Shown here: in pieces, positions 41,106 to 54,800 of the stretch
How positions within the stretch are numbered: position 1 is the first letter of the stretch
Layout: each line of letters opens with the position of its first letter
NCBI GenBank assembly: GCA_026929865.2
Contig: CM049409.1
Coordinates: 9,618,952 to 9,682,951 of the forward strand
Length of the DNA stretch: 64,000 bases
From: Hyperoplus lanceolatus
Lineage: Eukaryota > Chordata > Actinopteri > Uranoscopiformes > Ammodytidae
Reading direction: 5' to 3'
Position numbers and translations under genes: made by a program
Notes under the pieces: model-generated
Told to the model about the DNA's origin: nothing
The model's database searches: none
The model's input: the letters and a program-made list of their open reading frames with translations, nothing else

Positions 41106-44100
41106 GTCTTTTGTTAGAGGAAAAAAAGCTGATAAGCGGGATGATAATAAAGAGCAGCGTGCTGGTAGCGACTGAGGGAGGCAGTGAGAGTGTAGAGAAT
41201 GAGTGGGAGGGATAACGAGAGAGGAGGGGGTGGAGGGGGCTTTGACATATCCCAGTCGAGTCGTTTTAAAGTATTTGTTTCAGCTGCTATTTTCAGTTTA
41301 GCCCCTCTCTCCCCGCTTGCCTCCCCAACCTTGGATATCAGGATCACACTGACATCCCCCTTACCCACCCACCCACCCTTCGGAGCAAATGAAGGTGAGG
41401 AAGAAAAGGAAAGAGACAGAGAGGGAGGGAGAAGCCTCTGCTATTATGGTAAGTCAGGGTGCTCTTCTTCCTGCGCCCTCCCCGTTCGAAGGTGCTTTCT
41501 GGGGCAGAGGCCGGCTTCCGCGAGGCAGCAGGGATTTACCCTTGTTGACACATTTACAGAAAAAAAGAGAGAGAGAGAGATAGAGAGAGGCAGCGTAAGG
41601 GGATTTTGGCGGGTGTCCTTTCTGCAGCGTGAAAGACTGCAAAGATGCTAGGCGCTTTGTTTACTAACCACAGGAGACTTAGATAGACCCCCTCTTCTTT
41701 CATTTCCTCTCCACTCGTTATCATTTTCTTCCCTCAATTCTACTCCCTTCTTTCCTCCCACCATCCCTCTTTCTCTCTCTCTGATGTGCAAGGCATCCAC
41801 TAGCCAGCGGAAGCGACTGTTGTATCTGCTATACAGTATATATCCAGTGCTTGCATTTTTTTGGTGTCCTTTGATTTCCTTCTCTTGTCACCTGAGCCAA
41901 TGGCACCTTGCTCTTTCCTCCGACTGGGATGGATGCCCACGGGGTTAAGATAAGGACAGGGCTAACTGACTTGCTGAATAGATGGCTGGTTGGCTGTTAG
42001 GCTGCTTGGCTGGCTTACCGCTCTGAGCTCAGGTTTCACTCCTCCTCACGCAGAGGATAGGGAGAGAAAGAGGGAGAGAAAGTGAGCGATGGCTGTCGAG
42101 GAGGGTGCTGGCTTCCTAACACAAGTGAGTAGTTGTAATATTTGGATTTATTTTATTTCTGAAAACCTTAGATCTGTGTTGTGATTTTATATTATCTTGA
42201 ACAATGTGAGAGGGGTTGTTGACTCAGAGGTTGATGTAGTGAATTCAATGGTGCAATGGACCACTAGATTGACCTGGTCCCGTATCATTCATTCTGACTG
42301 CACGTTGTGTTTCAGTGGGTATGAATGGAAAGCTGATCTGGGACTTTGGTTTGTAGAACGTTTATTATATTGCAGAACGTAGCTATACTTATATTCTTAA
42401 TAACTATTCCTGGACTGATCATGTGAAAACATTAACCCAGTATGCAATGGGTCGCTAATAGTGATGAACCTACTGTACATGCAAATGTCACCTGAGTCTG
42501 CGGCGTCTCTCGGCTTTTCCGTGGCTTTATAGAAAGCTAAGCTCATTGTTCTGCTGTCCATCGCGCAACTTTACTGTTTTGATTCACTCTAACAGCTTTC
42601 AAAGTGTCATTTTGGCCATGCACTGCATGCGGCTGTTTCTGGTGGATCAGCTCTAGAAAAAACCCACTGTACACCACCTGTTCAACACCAAACAGTAGAC
42701 AGACACAGTTAGAAACTAGTTGGTAAACATAGTGAAGTATTTAACAGCGAAAGAGACGGAGCTGGGAGAGACGAAAAACAGAGACAAAGAAGAGAGCAAA
42801 TATTGGACTAACAGTCATTAGATATACAGACATATGACTTCAAATGAATGTTTATTTTGTCCTTTAACTGCTGGATGTGTAAATAAGTAATAGTTTGCCA
42901 ACAAGTTCAACACATCAATTTAAAAAGTGATAATACAGTATGTCAATTTTGTGTTTACAGATTGTTTCTATACTGCCTTCTAGTGGCCTAAAAGAAAATG
43001 GGAAATATTGTAATTATTGTAAATCTCAGACATACCAATACATCTCTTTTAAAGGGTTTACTGACTTGCTCATTCATTCATTAATTTACTTACTCACACT
43101 GTCTAATTTCTCCAATTGACTTACAGGAGGCATGTTACATTGAACCACTTGGCATGATACATTGTCCAGATAGTTGCTCCTCCACTATGTGGACATTCCC
43201 ATAAGCAACACTACTGCAAAAGAGGGATGTTATTGGGTGATTTTGATTCTTAAGATATTTACAATCATGAGGGCCGTGAAGCAGATGTTGATGCCCTATA
43301 CAAAGAAGATCCCCTACGTTTAAAGTCTGAAGAGGTTCTTGAATGTAAAGACTCCTTTTATAGATTGACGTTCATTGTGGTGTCAATAACGTGCTTTGCA
43401 TCCATACCTCTGAAAGCCTTAATAATGATTTTCTGGCATGAGCATGTTGGAATCACATGGGGGCATTCATTTATCAATGGCCTTGCTATATTTAGCCTTG
43501 AAGTTGGAATCAGGGTACTAGTTCAACAGTGTAGAGATGAAAGAAATGGAAGTGGTGGTCGGTTGGGTGAGGTTCTTTGGCAACGTCGGGTGTTGTGACC
43601 CATCACTGGATGCCCCTGGCTTTGTATTGGTAGAGCTGTGTAGCTCTGTGTGTTTTGTGCTGTCAGGAGAGAAGAGGATAAAGTGAAACAATACAGCCGC
43701 TTCTGGTCTGGCTCTCCTCTCCTCTCCTCTTCTCAGCTCACTCATTTCTCCCAGAGTCTACGGCAATGACATCAACATGTGTGTCTGTGTTTGTGTGTAC
43801 ATATCTTTGCCTGGGTATGTTCTAAGTGAACACTATCCAGGAGTATGTTCAGACATGTACTGTATTTATTGATATTCCACTTTTATACATGGATGCAGTG
43901 CAAAAGGCTGCATGAGTTTCTGTTTTGTTACATGCACGGTGCACAGTGCCAAACTGTCAAAATTTGGTGAGTGGCTGCCCGGGGTTATCAGTCTTTATGC
44001 ATCTAAATATCCTCTATCCATCCAGACTATCTCTGTTGATGTCATGAGGAGAAGAAGTGCCAGGCACAGATTCAGCACAAATGAAAACAATAGTTTTGCC

Positions 44101-47100
44101 GCTCCAAAATTCCATGCATCTCCTCTCCTATGAAAGAACCTCTCAGACACTTGATTGTTCAGCCTCTGATGGAGATTATGACTTTGTCTCAATTCCAAAC
44201 CACATATACTTGCTTACACTTTGCATTACAGTATATTGTATTTGGTAAAAGTAGCTAAATAACCAAATTTTTGCCAAAAAAAATTGGTGTTAAATGCTCA
44301 GGCGTAGAATTGTTACATCAATAAGTTAGCAAGGGCAGCAGGCCAGTTTATCGCTTATGTATGAAGGGATGATTGGACATGGCTGTATTAAATACTTTGC
44401 CTTTTGTTAATGTAGCCGATTAAACTTTAGTTTGTTGTTCATCTTCAAAGATTTGGATTATTAAACATCAATAAATAGAAGTGTAGTAATCTGATCAAAC
44501 TGGCAAAACAAAGGCTCATCAATTTTATAGTATTTTATAGTGTTTAGTTGTTTTAGTTGCTGATGAAGAACACCTGAATATACCAGTCAGTGACCAGATG
44601 GCATATTTAATTAGAGCTGAGATGGTTGATTGTCATTTTAAAGCGACCTACCCGGAAATGAGTTGCAATTTTAACTTTGTAAGACTGTAATTGGGAATGA
44701 TAGAATGATCATCTTTTCTGGTGTTAACTTGTGTGTCAGATTTCTCTGTCTCCCCCTATCCCTCTGTCTGTCTTCCTCTCATCCTCTCCCTTCAATCTAA
44801 CATGAGCTTAATACTTTCCTTCAGGATTAACCTAGTCATTAATGGTCCCATTTTCTTTAAACCTCTGATTTATAACGGCGTAATGGTATTTCTCTTACTA
44901 ATCTCTCGCCCCATCCCACGTAATGCTTCATTCACAAAGACTTCAAGATCCCACATGTTGGACATATATGGGATGTGGATGAAGCGTTGGACATGTTGGT
45001 CACTGGTTTTAACGGCAGGCATTAAGGGATATACTGACAGGAGCAATGCATGGTGAATTGTGGATGAAGAGACTACTTAATCTGTTGGCACTTAAGGCTG
45101 GGAAGAGGGAGAAGCAAAGAGCATGCGTGATATTAAAAAGATAATGGCAAAATGGTAACATGTTAACTTCAAAAATATGCTTCGACTTCCATGTTTTAGA
45201 GATATTTCCCTAAAGTGAGAGCATGTATATTTGTAGTGATCTCTGAAATTCCACATATGCCCAAACCAACCAATGGTCTTCTATTACATTTCTACATGTA
45301 ATGATCAAAGAAGACTTAGTACGTACATACTTACATAATAGTTGATGGTGTAAATCAAGAGTAGCTGTCATGCATGTTGCCTGTGCACAGCAGTGCGGCC
45401 TGTGTATTTCCATGTCAGAGGTGTTAGAGCATGCCAAGCATTTGGTGACACTCAACACACAGGCACGCTCTACATGGCACGGCACACACTAAGGACACAT
45501 GGCTGTATGCATGCAGAAGCTGCGCATATTGTATTGTATGAAGCGAGGAATGATGGTGAAATTCTTATTGAAATATAAAGATCTTCTTGTTTGAGAAATA
45601 TAAAGTGCACTAGCTCAAGTCAATTGGTTCATAGTTAGAATTTAAAAACTGCTGGCTCCAGTGCTTTACCAAATATCAAGCTAAATATGAAAAAAAAAAT
45701 CATAGACTTATTTTGAAACTTCTTTAAAAAATAGGCCAATTTAATTGATAAAGCACCAGAATAAGATGGATAATGTCAAGAAGGAAAATAAGCAATTGTA
45801 AAATGTATCAGGTAATGTAAACATTTTGAAGTGTGTGACATTTCGTTTGGAGGAATGATCCTGGTGTCTTGCTCATTTCCTATTTCCCTCTTACTGGCAT
45901 GTTTTGTCATTCTTTGTGATGACTTTTCATTCCTTCAAGACAACAGTGATGGACAATAAGTCACTATGAATCATGTTGAAATCATACATTGCTATAACAC
46001 AGACTTAACATCAGTGATAGTGTTGAGGTGTGAGTGACACTATGATGACAGAGGAGACTGTTAGACTGGACGGGGGTTGTAGTGTTTCTAGCAGGTCTTC
46101 TTAATGTGTTTGGCTGGTTGGTTCTTTCTTCTGGTTTTGCCTATAGAAATACAAACGCAATATAGTGCAAAAGCCAGTGCTGCTGATACAGTGCAAAGTG
46201 TGTTCTATTAAGGCAACAGGAGTTGCAAGCCATTGCATTTTGTGTGTATGACGTTTCACAGCCCTGGCTTGACTTCAGCCTCAGCCTTATGAAATCATTT
46301 TAAGCTTTTTATGTTGCTTCTTTAAACTTCTCACATACTTTTACTGTCCTTTTTGTAAATTCATCTATGAATGGGAGTGGTTGTATATTTTCTGTAATTG
46401 TTTCTGTAATATTTGGCTGGTTCAGGCTTTGTGCCAGTGACCCAATCTGTACCATTACTTTTCTCAAGACCACAAGAACAGAAATATCATTAGTGGTCCA
46501 GTTCTCTGGGATTTGGGTGTATGGAAAAAGGAAGAAGACATTTCTACATGTTGGCTGCAGACCTTTTTTAGCTTAATGGTCTCTTGTAATCAGGAAATGA
46601 CTTGGTTTCCAGTTAACACTGATTCATCAGTCATTATTTTGTTTGCCTACACAAGAGTGCACACAGAAACAAATAGTTGCTTCAAACAGTTGTATACATC
46701 TTATCATTGGAACAATCTGATGCTGGAATGGATGTCGTGTTTTCTCACATTTTGGCTTTGGGTCAGAGTTATTTCTGGAAAAACACAGTGGAAGGGGAGG
46801 AGGAGGCGGGGGAGTGCACAATGTTGTTGGACAACTGCTAGTACAGATTGGCCCTGTTGAGTTTATCCTTAGTGTCTCCGGACGCTAGGCTAAATTTAGT
46901 CTGGGCTTTTGATAATTCAGTGGATTTTGGTTTTTAAGCCTCTATTATGAAGCAGCATATCACAGCTTCTCTTACTCCAGCTCTCAGCAGCTCCAGTGCT
47001 GAGTTTTACAAAGTGCTTTTTGCAAGCAGAAGAGCGTAGACAAAATGTGCAGAGTTAGCTGTGTCATTTCATGTCAAGCCAAATGTCCTAGGAGGAGCAA

Positions 47101-50100
47101 ACAGAAAAAAGAAACGCCACCTCCCTCTCTTCTTCTCCTCTCTCTTTTGCTATCTCCATCGCTTTGTCTGCTCTCATCCTTCCTTCACTCCCTCCAACCC
47201 CCACTCTTTTTCTCTTACTCTCTTTCAAACACACGCACATACACTGACGCATTTGTTATGGAGGCAAAAAAAAATGCTTGCCTCATCATTTTATTTTTGG
47301 CGTGCATAGTCCTATTTCTGTAGTGAAATAAAGGACAGCGAGGCAGAATAGAGAATGCGCTGCCTCTTGTAGCATGGCGACGTAGAATCACAACTGCTTT
47401 ACTTTTGATTGAGAGAAGATCTCTGGAAGAGGGGAAGGAGGTCTTTGTGGCAGCTGTGAGGATCACTGAACTTCTCTACCTTTGGGAATTATTTGGATTT
47501 AACAAAGCTGGAATAACACTGTGGCAGGATCTGAGGGATGACGGAGGATCATGTGAATTTTTGGGATGATTATACGCTGTGGCTCTGTTGGTTTTCCCAT
47601 GGATTGTTTTAGATGTTTGTCTTTTTGCATTCGTCTTGATTTAAGACAACGGGGGACTTCACAATATTGGTTTTAATCGGACAATGGACCTACTCTATGT
47701 GTGGATATTGGTTTTGTATTTTCCTTTGTTAAGATGCTTTTTGGATGTCTGAGAAATTATGACAGAGTTCTACTTGGTACAGTAAAATCTTGGCATTCGG
47801 ATGTACTTTTGTCCTCCTGTGCTCTTAATTGTAAGAGCTTGATAAATTGATACAGATTAGCATGTCGCCACAGTCTGATATACTCACCTCCTCTCTCTCT
47901 CTATTTCTCTCTATCTATCTCTCTTTCTGTTGTCTGCCTCTCTTTCTCTCTCGCTTTCTTCCCTCGTCTACAGTCTGACAATAACGCCAGTTACCTGCGA
48001 GCTGCCCGGGCAGGGAACCTTGAAAAGGTCCTTGACTACCTCAAGTCTGGGGTTGAGATCAACATTTGCAATCAGGTAAGTTTTTTTTCTGAGACTGTTA
48101 TTAAGAATATGAAACATTCATGTAATTTTTCTACACACATAAACATGCATGCACCATGCTGCTGTGGGCTCATGTCTCACTAAACTGTTTTCAAGCCATT
48201 TATGAAGCACAATTAAACATCACCTTGTGGTATATCCTAGTGCATGAGATGAACCAACTCCACTTAATATGTCTCCTTCTCAGAATGGTCTAAACGCTCT
48301 CCACCTAGCCGCCAAGGAGGGACATGTAGAGGTTGTTGCTGAGCTGCTGAAGCTTGAAGCCGCTGTGGATGCAGCCACAAAGGTAAGGCCCACCCCGTCA
48401 CCTATATTTGGATCCAGCACATAAAAAATGGCGCCACTGTAGGAGTAAACAGCACGCAGTTACAGCACGACTACTTTAAATGGGGAGCCTCCATTAGGGT
48501 TTAATATTGGATCAATATTTAATGATCCCTGTTGGGGGCCGCTGCCGGAAAAAGTTAAAGATTTTATCAACAAAAAGAAAGAAATGAATGCATGTCAGAA
48601 TGAAGCAAAAGAAGTTCAGTAGAATAAGAGTAGAATGTGTTAATTGGAAATATAATAAAAAGGTTGGCAAAATCATCAGCAGTTGCAGTAGTGTCATACG
48701 TATTTTATATACAGTTTTTGTGATACATCAGGGGGGGGCTCTTTCTTTGAAGCATCTTCACTCTGATGCTAAAAGGAGTTGAGAGGGAGCGCTGTTGAGA
48801 ACGTTATCCAGATTTGAGCCCTGACGGCTTTCAATGCCGTTTAGTCGTCTGGTTCAGCCTGTCCGCCTCAGGCCACGTGCCTACTGCTGCCGACACAAAC
48901 ACGGGACACAATGAAATATTCAAGATCGAGGCGAAAATCTTCCCAATTAAAGCCTTTCTCTAATGTGACCCGAGGATGCTGCAGGATTTAGTTTGATATC
49001 TTGGGAATCCATTGCCTGCACCCATGAATAGGCTATCATGCAGCCAGTAGAGACAATCAGGCAGTTCCATTAAGGATACCTAGATTTTTAAACACAGAGT
49101 TTAATATAGTTTGTGAGGTTGTTGAATGCTAAAGTTAATTGTTCATTCAGCCCTAATGTTGTACTGCTCTTGTTGTGGGAGAATTAAAGAAGAAGCCTTG
49201 TCCTCGGTTCATTAGCCCCTGAGTAGCTCTATAACAATTTCGACCCTTTGAGAGGCTCATAATGTTGAGGCTGTCAGGGAGATGTTGATTTCACTTTGTT
49301 GTCATTTATTGGGCTGTAGTTTTTGGTTATTTACGGGATTGTTTTATATCTGTGAAGCTCTGATGTTCAGTTTGAGAAAGCCAGAAGAGTTTTTTCACAC
49401 AATTGTATTTCCGACCAAACTGCCAGTGATTGAGTTTTATTGTGGTTAGTATAGGAAGCAGGTTTTGAGAAGGAAGAAGAATGCATGGAATAAAAAATAA
49501 GTGCAAGTCGAAATCGGTGGAGTACTCTTTCGATGAAGTGCCGAGAACATAGCCTTAACAACGTTTTATCATTCTCTACTTTTATTGTAAGAGCAGATTT
49601 TGTTTAGGGATGACTATATCTCTTCAACATTATCTTACTTCAGTATTTCCAACATTATACTAAGGTTGAGTCCCAAAAAAGCTGAACCTTGTTAGCGTTA
49701 GGAAATTAGTATACTGTATATTGCTGAGCTATTGCATTACATTACAATATATTACACACCGATGATCATGACATTGTGTCCAGCCCCTGTAGACAATGCA
49801 TTATATATCTTTGCTATAGTACAGCAAATGTTAGAACAAACCAATATTAATGTCTGTAACAAGCATAATCAGTGATTGCAAGTCAACCATGATGCAACAG
49901 ACAACGCTACTACCAAACAGTACTTAATTAATCTGCCTAGTGGCTCAGCATGCTTGGCTATCCGATTCCCCTGCTAGAGTGTACAGTACATATGACAGAT
50001 GATCACAATTGTGCAACAGCACTTGTTGTGTATAACAGTATCACAAGGCCAGGAGATAGGCTGGGGGTGAACTCTGCCGTCACAAGGACCTACACAGGTT

Positions 50101-50310
50101 CATAAAACGGCTCCTGTAGTTTTATTTATGTCCCAGGCTCAGCTCATTTAGGTGTGGGACACATGGCAACGGAAGTGACACATTGTTGGCAGCGCAGGCA
50201 GGGGGATGCCGGAGCTGGAACGCCAGCAGTGTGGTTGGTGTGAGGGGATTCAGTGGGCACATTGATACTGACAGGGATATATGCAGACCATAGTGATTAA
50301 CTGTCACACA

Positions 50311-50370
<60 letters not shown>

Positions 50371-51808
50371 TCCACACAAACACACAAGCAATACACTGGG
50401 ACAGGTGGAGCAGAGCCTAACACACATTCCTGTGGTTGTTCCATGTAATCCAGAAAGGAAACACTTCTCTGCACATAGCCTCGCTTGCTGGCCAAACGGA
50501 AGTCGTCAAGGAGCTGGTCACTAATGGAGCCAATGTCAACTCACAATCTCAGGTGGGATATGCTCAACATGCACACACACATACACACACATGGGACAAG
50601 CATGGACAATGTCAAAAAAGTCGTGTTGGTCTACAGTACATTTAGAGGACCTGACACTGCTGTGATGCACACATTTTGTTTGGATGATACCCAATCATTA
50701 AGTCACTGACATTGAGGGAATCACTCAGGGAAGATACTCGTTTGCAGAACCTGGCAACAAGCCAACTAGGCCTTTGTCTCTCCCAGAAACTGCTTTCCTT
50801 GCATTTTACATTTAACTCTTAACAGATCAAGGTGAGAGTAATATTTCTTTTTCTCTGATCTTATCAAACCCTCGAGCCACTAGAGACGTCTTACAGTCAA
50901 TGAGCTCTTTTTGTTTGGCTTTCTATCTCTCTGAGGATTTTCAATTACATTAATATCGGAAGGAATAAGGGACATTTAAAAAAAACAGCAATTCGGATCA
51001 CATGTTGTGTATTTTTATGATGCAGTTTATATGCAAAATAAAGGAAAAGGGCTGCAGTGGCTGATGATGAAAAACATACCAAATAAATACATACAATAAA
51101 AGATAACTGACATGGAAAATAATTATCCATTTTCCAACCTGTTATCTTAACATGTTTATGTTTGGGTCCATTTTACAGAATGGCTTCACTCCTCTGTACA
51201 TGGCAGCCCAGGAGAATCACCTCGAGGTGGTACGGTTCCTTCTGGAGAACAGCGCCAGCCAGAGTATGGCCACTGAGGTACTGTACCTGTGTGTGCTCAG
51301 TTGCGTGTGTCTGTGTGCCAGTCCTGTGTCCACCTCTCTACACAGTCATACCATTACAGAATGTCTCCATGCATTTTTCTTTGCCTCAGGCATGTATGGT
51401 CTTTACATCTGTTGTACTAACCACCTTCATCTCCCTCTCATCCTTTGTCTCCTTCCCTACCCCACTCACTGTGCAACCTCCTGTGTGTCCGTCCTGTCCT
51501 TCCTTTACTGTCCTGTCTCTGCGTCTTTTCCTGTCTCACACTCTGGCTCTGTTTACCTCTCTCTCTCTCTCTTTCCACCATCCTTCTCCTCCGCCCGTCC
51601 TCTCTACTCGTCCACCCCGCCCCCTCGTCCCCCATCTCTTCATGAGGGACTGGGCAGAGCTTCATTGATTGGTAGTGTATGGTGGTGGAGGCAGAGTGAC
51701 CTTGAGTGGGTCACAGATGAGGTCCGCTCCGCTCGCTGCCTCTCCTCCACTACTGCTGCTCCTACTGCCACTGTTACTGCTCTGATTTACGTTGCTCAGT
51801 CTGTGGAA

Positions 51809-51894
<86 letters not shown>

Positions 51895-54800
51895 TACCAG
51901 TCAGCACACGTACACAAACACACACGTACACACACACACGCGCGCACGTGCACATACAGAGATAAAGAGCTGATGGGGCTAATGGAATACCCCACAAGTC
52001 CACAGTCCACTGGTTTACATCTATGGGCTACATGGTAGGACACGGGAGGGATGCCCTTCAGGACAAGCATACACTTAGACATAGAATATATTTGCACACG
52101 TGCAAAGACATATATGTTCCTGAATGCAGGCGTATATGCAGGTACACTAACACTTCACTGTACAAGTGCATTCAAACTTGCAGTATGCAGAAACCCACTG
52201 TTGTTGCAAGGAGCTTTCAACTGAATTATGCATCACAAGGGAGATGATAGGAGCCACTTCCGTTCCATCTTTCATTATGTAATGCTTCGAAATGTACAAC
52301 TAGAGTAACTTCCACATTTGTTTGACACATGGGCTATTAAGTTATCAATTACTTTTGTAATTGCTCTTAGCAGGTCAGATTGTCTTAAGGTGGAACTCCA
52401 ACATTTCATTTTTCAAAGTATCCAGAGTATTATTTTTTTTCTAGAGCTTGTAAGAGATTTATAGCGACGATATAAATTTGAATCTATGTAAACTACAGTT
52501 ACATTCATGAATTAATCCCTGGCTTAACAATAGATGGAGAATTATAAAACATAATAGTGTTGCCCCTATGTTTCCCATCAAGTTAGCCTTTTTAGTGAGC
52601 CTTTTTTAACCAAATCAAATTCTTCTAGTACACTCTAAAGAGAATTAGTATTTTTTTTTGTAGTTTGTGGATCTCAGGGGTCTTGCATGGCTTTCCTTCA
52701 TCCCTGCAGAAAAATATTAATTAAGCAAAATGTAATATTGGTGAACAATCTCTTCATAACTTGCTCCAAACCTACCCATATCATCCATCCAGTCACACCT
52801 TCCATCCCATGTGAGTTCCGTCACCAGTAAAGCATTCCAGTGCCCGTCCTACCCCAGTGACCCTTCTCTCCCCTCACATTTAGGATGGCTTCACCCCTCT
52901 GGCTGTGGCGCTCCAGCAGGGCCATGACCAGGTGGTCTCCCTGCTACTGGAGAACGATACAAAGGGCAAGGTACGCCTGCCTGCCCTGCACATCGCTGCA
53001 CGCAAGGACGACACCAAGGCCGCGGCCCTGCTCCTCCAGAACGACCACAACGCTGACGTTGAGTCCAAGGTGAGTGACCATGCTGATGTTGCCGGCAGTC
53101 GCTGGTGGTGGATCTTCAGTTGGTTACTTTGTTGTAGTTAATTTCTTTGATTCTTTGATTGTTTTTTGATTATTGGGGACTTTGGTTTTCTTGGTCAGTT
53201 TTTGTTTCTTGCTGCCTTTTTCTTTCTTTCTTTCTTGGTTGAGTTTTTGCTTTTGATGCTCTTTTAGGCAGAAAGGGAAAAGGAGCAAAAGTACATTCTG
53301 TATATGTTTGTTTTGTTCTATTGGTTCCTGATATTGAAAAAAACAATTACGGTATGCTTTTCAAAATGTTATACTGTAACATTTCTGATTGGATTCACAC
53401 AAACTTGTGAGGGTACCAATTGATAATGTTGGAAGAGAATTTTAGTTTCAGAATATAATTTTAAAACTTTAAATCTTTTCTTCCTGAAAACACTTGAACA
53501 CAAGTATTCTTTAGAGGGCCCTATCCCCTGTACTCTCTGCTCCTCCTTTAAGTGTCGGTAGAGGCCTTTTTCTGTTTATTTTTGCTCACTAACTGCCCAT
53601 TCTCTCCTCTCTTGGCTGACTCTGTAGATGATGGTGAATAGAACAACAGAGGTACCCCTCTACTCTGTATGTTACGTAGTCTCTCCATCGCAGATCATAA
53701 AACTGTGAAAAAAACAACAAGCACTTCAGTGCCCCTGACTTGATGCAATAGTGTTTCTGAAGCACTTTAGCACCTCCCCCATTTAAACTCAAGCTCATCT
53801 TCCTCTCCATTGCTTCATTCATGTAGTGGATATCTCTAGTCTTAAAGAACATCAGAGTCATAGCGCATGTTTCCCTAATAATGAATTAGGAAATCCTGAG
53901 GCTGGGGGCTTGGGTATAAAGGTTATCCTTGATTCTAATAGTTTCATGGTGTCCAAAGCTTAAACTCTGTCTGTTATTTTTTGCCAAATTCTTTGAAATG
54001 TTGTCCTGACATAGTCTGTCCATGAAACTTATTAAGACGATAACCTGTTTAAGCATGAAAAGTGGTTATCATGCATTGAAAAGCAACGGTTTGTCCATAA
54101 CCTGCATGGCAACCTAATCCCCATTACGCTGTAAAAGAACCCAGCCTTCTAGCAACTTATATTTAGTCTAATTAGTTTACTAATCTACCCTTTATTGATT
54201 TTAGTACTTCTAATCCTGAATATGCACCGAAAGCATTTTGCATGGGACCAAAGCATCAATCAACCACTACACTGCTTCTATTGTTACAAGGGCCCCTTTG
54301 TTACACCAAAACCAGGTCCACCTCCTGTGCGGGCCTGTTTTGGTTGGCATTGTTTCTAGCTTTTTGGAGGCTGACCAGGTATCTGGTATGATTGATCCAA
54401 AACTGGCATTGTTGTTCTGAGGCTCCCGCATCGTGGTAAACAAATTTGCATAATACTCTGAAGGATGATGGAAGAAAGTTATTGCAGATTTTATTTTACT
54501 GGCACATGAGGTCAAAAATCATTTAGATTGTTGGTTACTTTATTTGATGGTGATTTCAAGTTTAAACATATATTTTGACATGATCCATAGCTACATAATA
54601 TTTTGGTTGGGATTATTCAGACACAAGCTATCAGCAGAGTGGATACGACACCTGCTCTCCACGGGATTATTGGTTAATTGAAATAGGGATTCAAATGATT
54701 AGATAGCTTAGATTTTATTAGATTGTTTCCAGCATCCTTCTGTTACATTGACAGCTGTTGTTCCCTAAGCCAGGGGTTTTGCATGGAAATGACTTTCATT

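Noticed and set aside
43254..43598. 114-codon frame with an acidic start and a hydrophobic middle
   Set aside because: Partly protein-like (for example [20 protein letters not shown]), but it has no clear acceptor or donor, the downstream part looks random, and no family is recognised. A translated search would settle it.
51152..51973. 273-codon open frame starting at ank3 exon 5
   Set aside because: Only 51179-51277 is ankyrin. The rest reads through the donor into pyrimidine-rich and (AC)n sequence.
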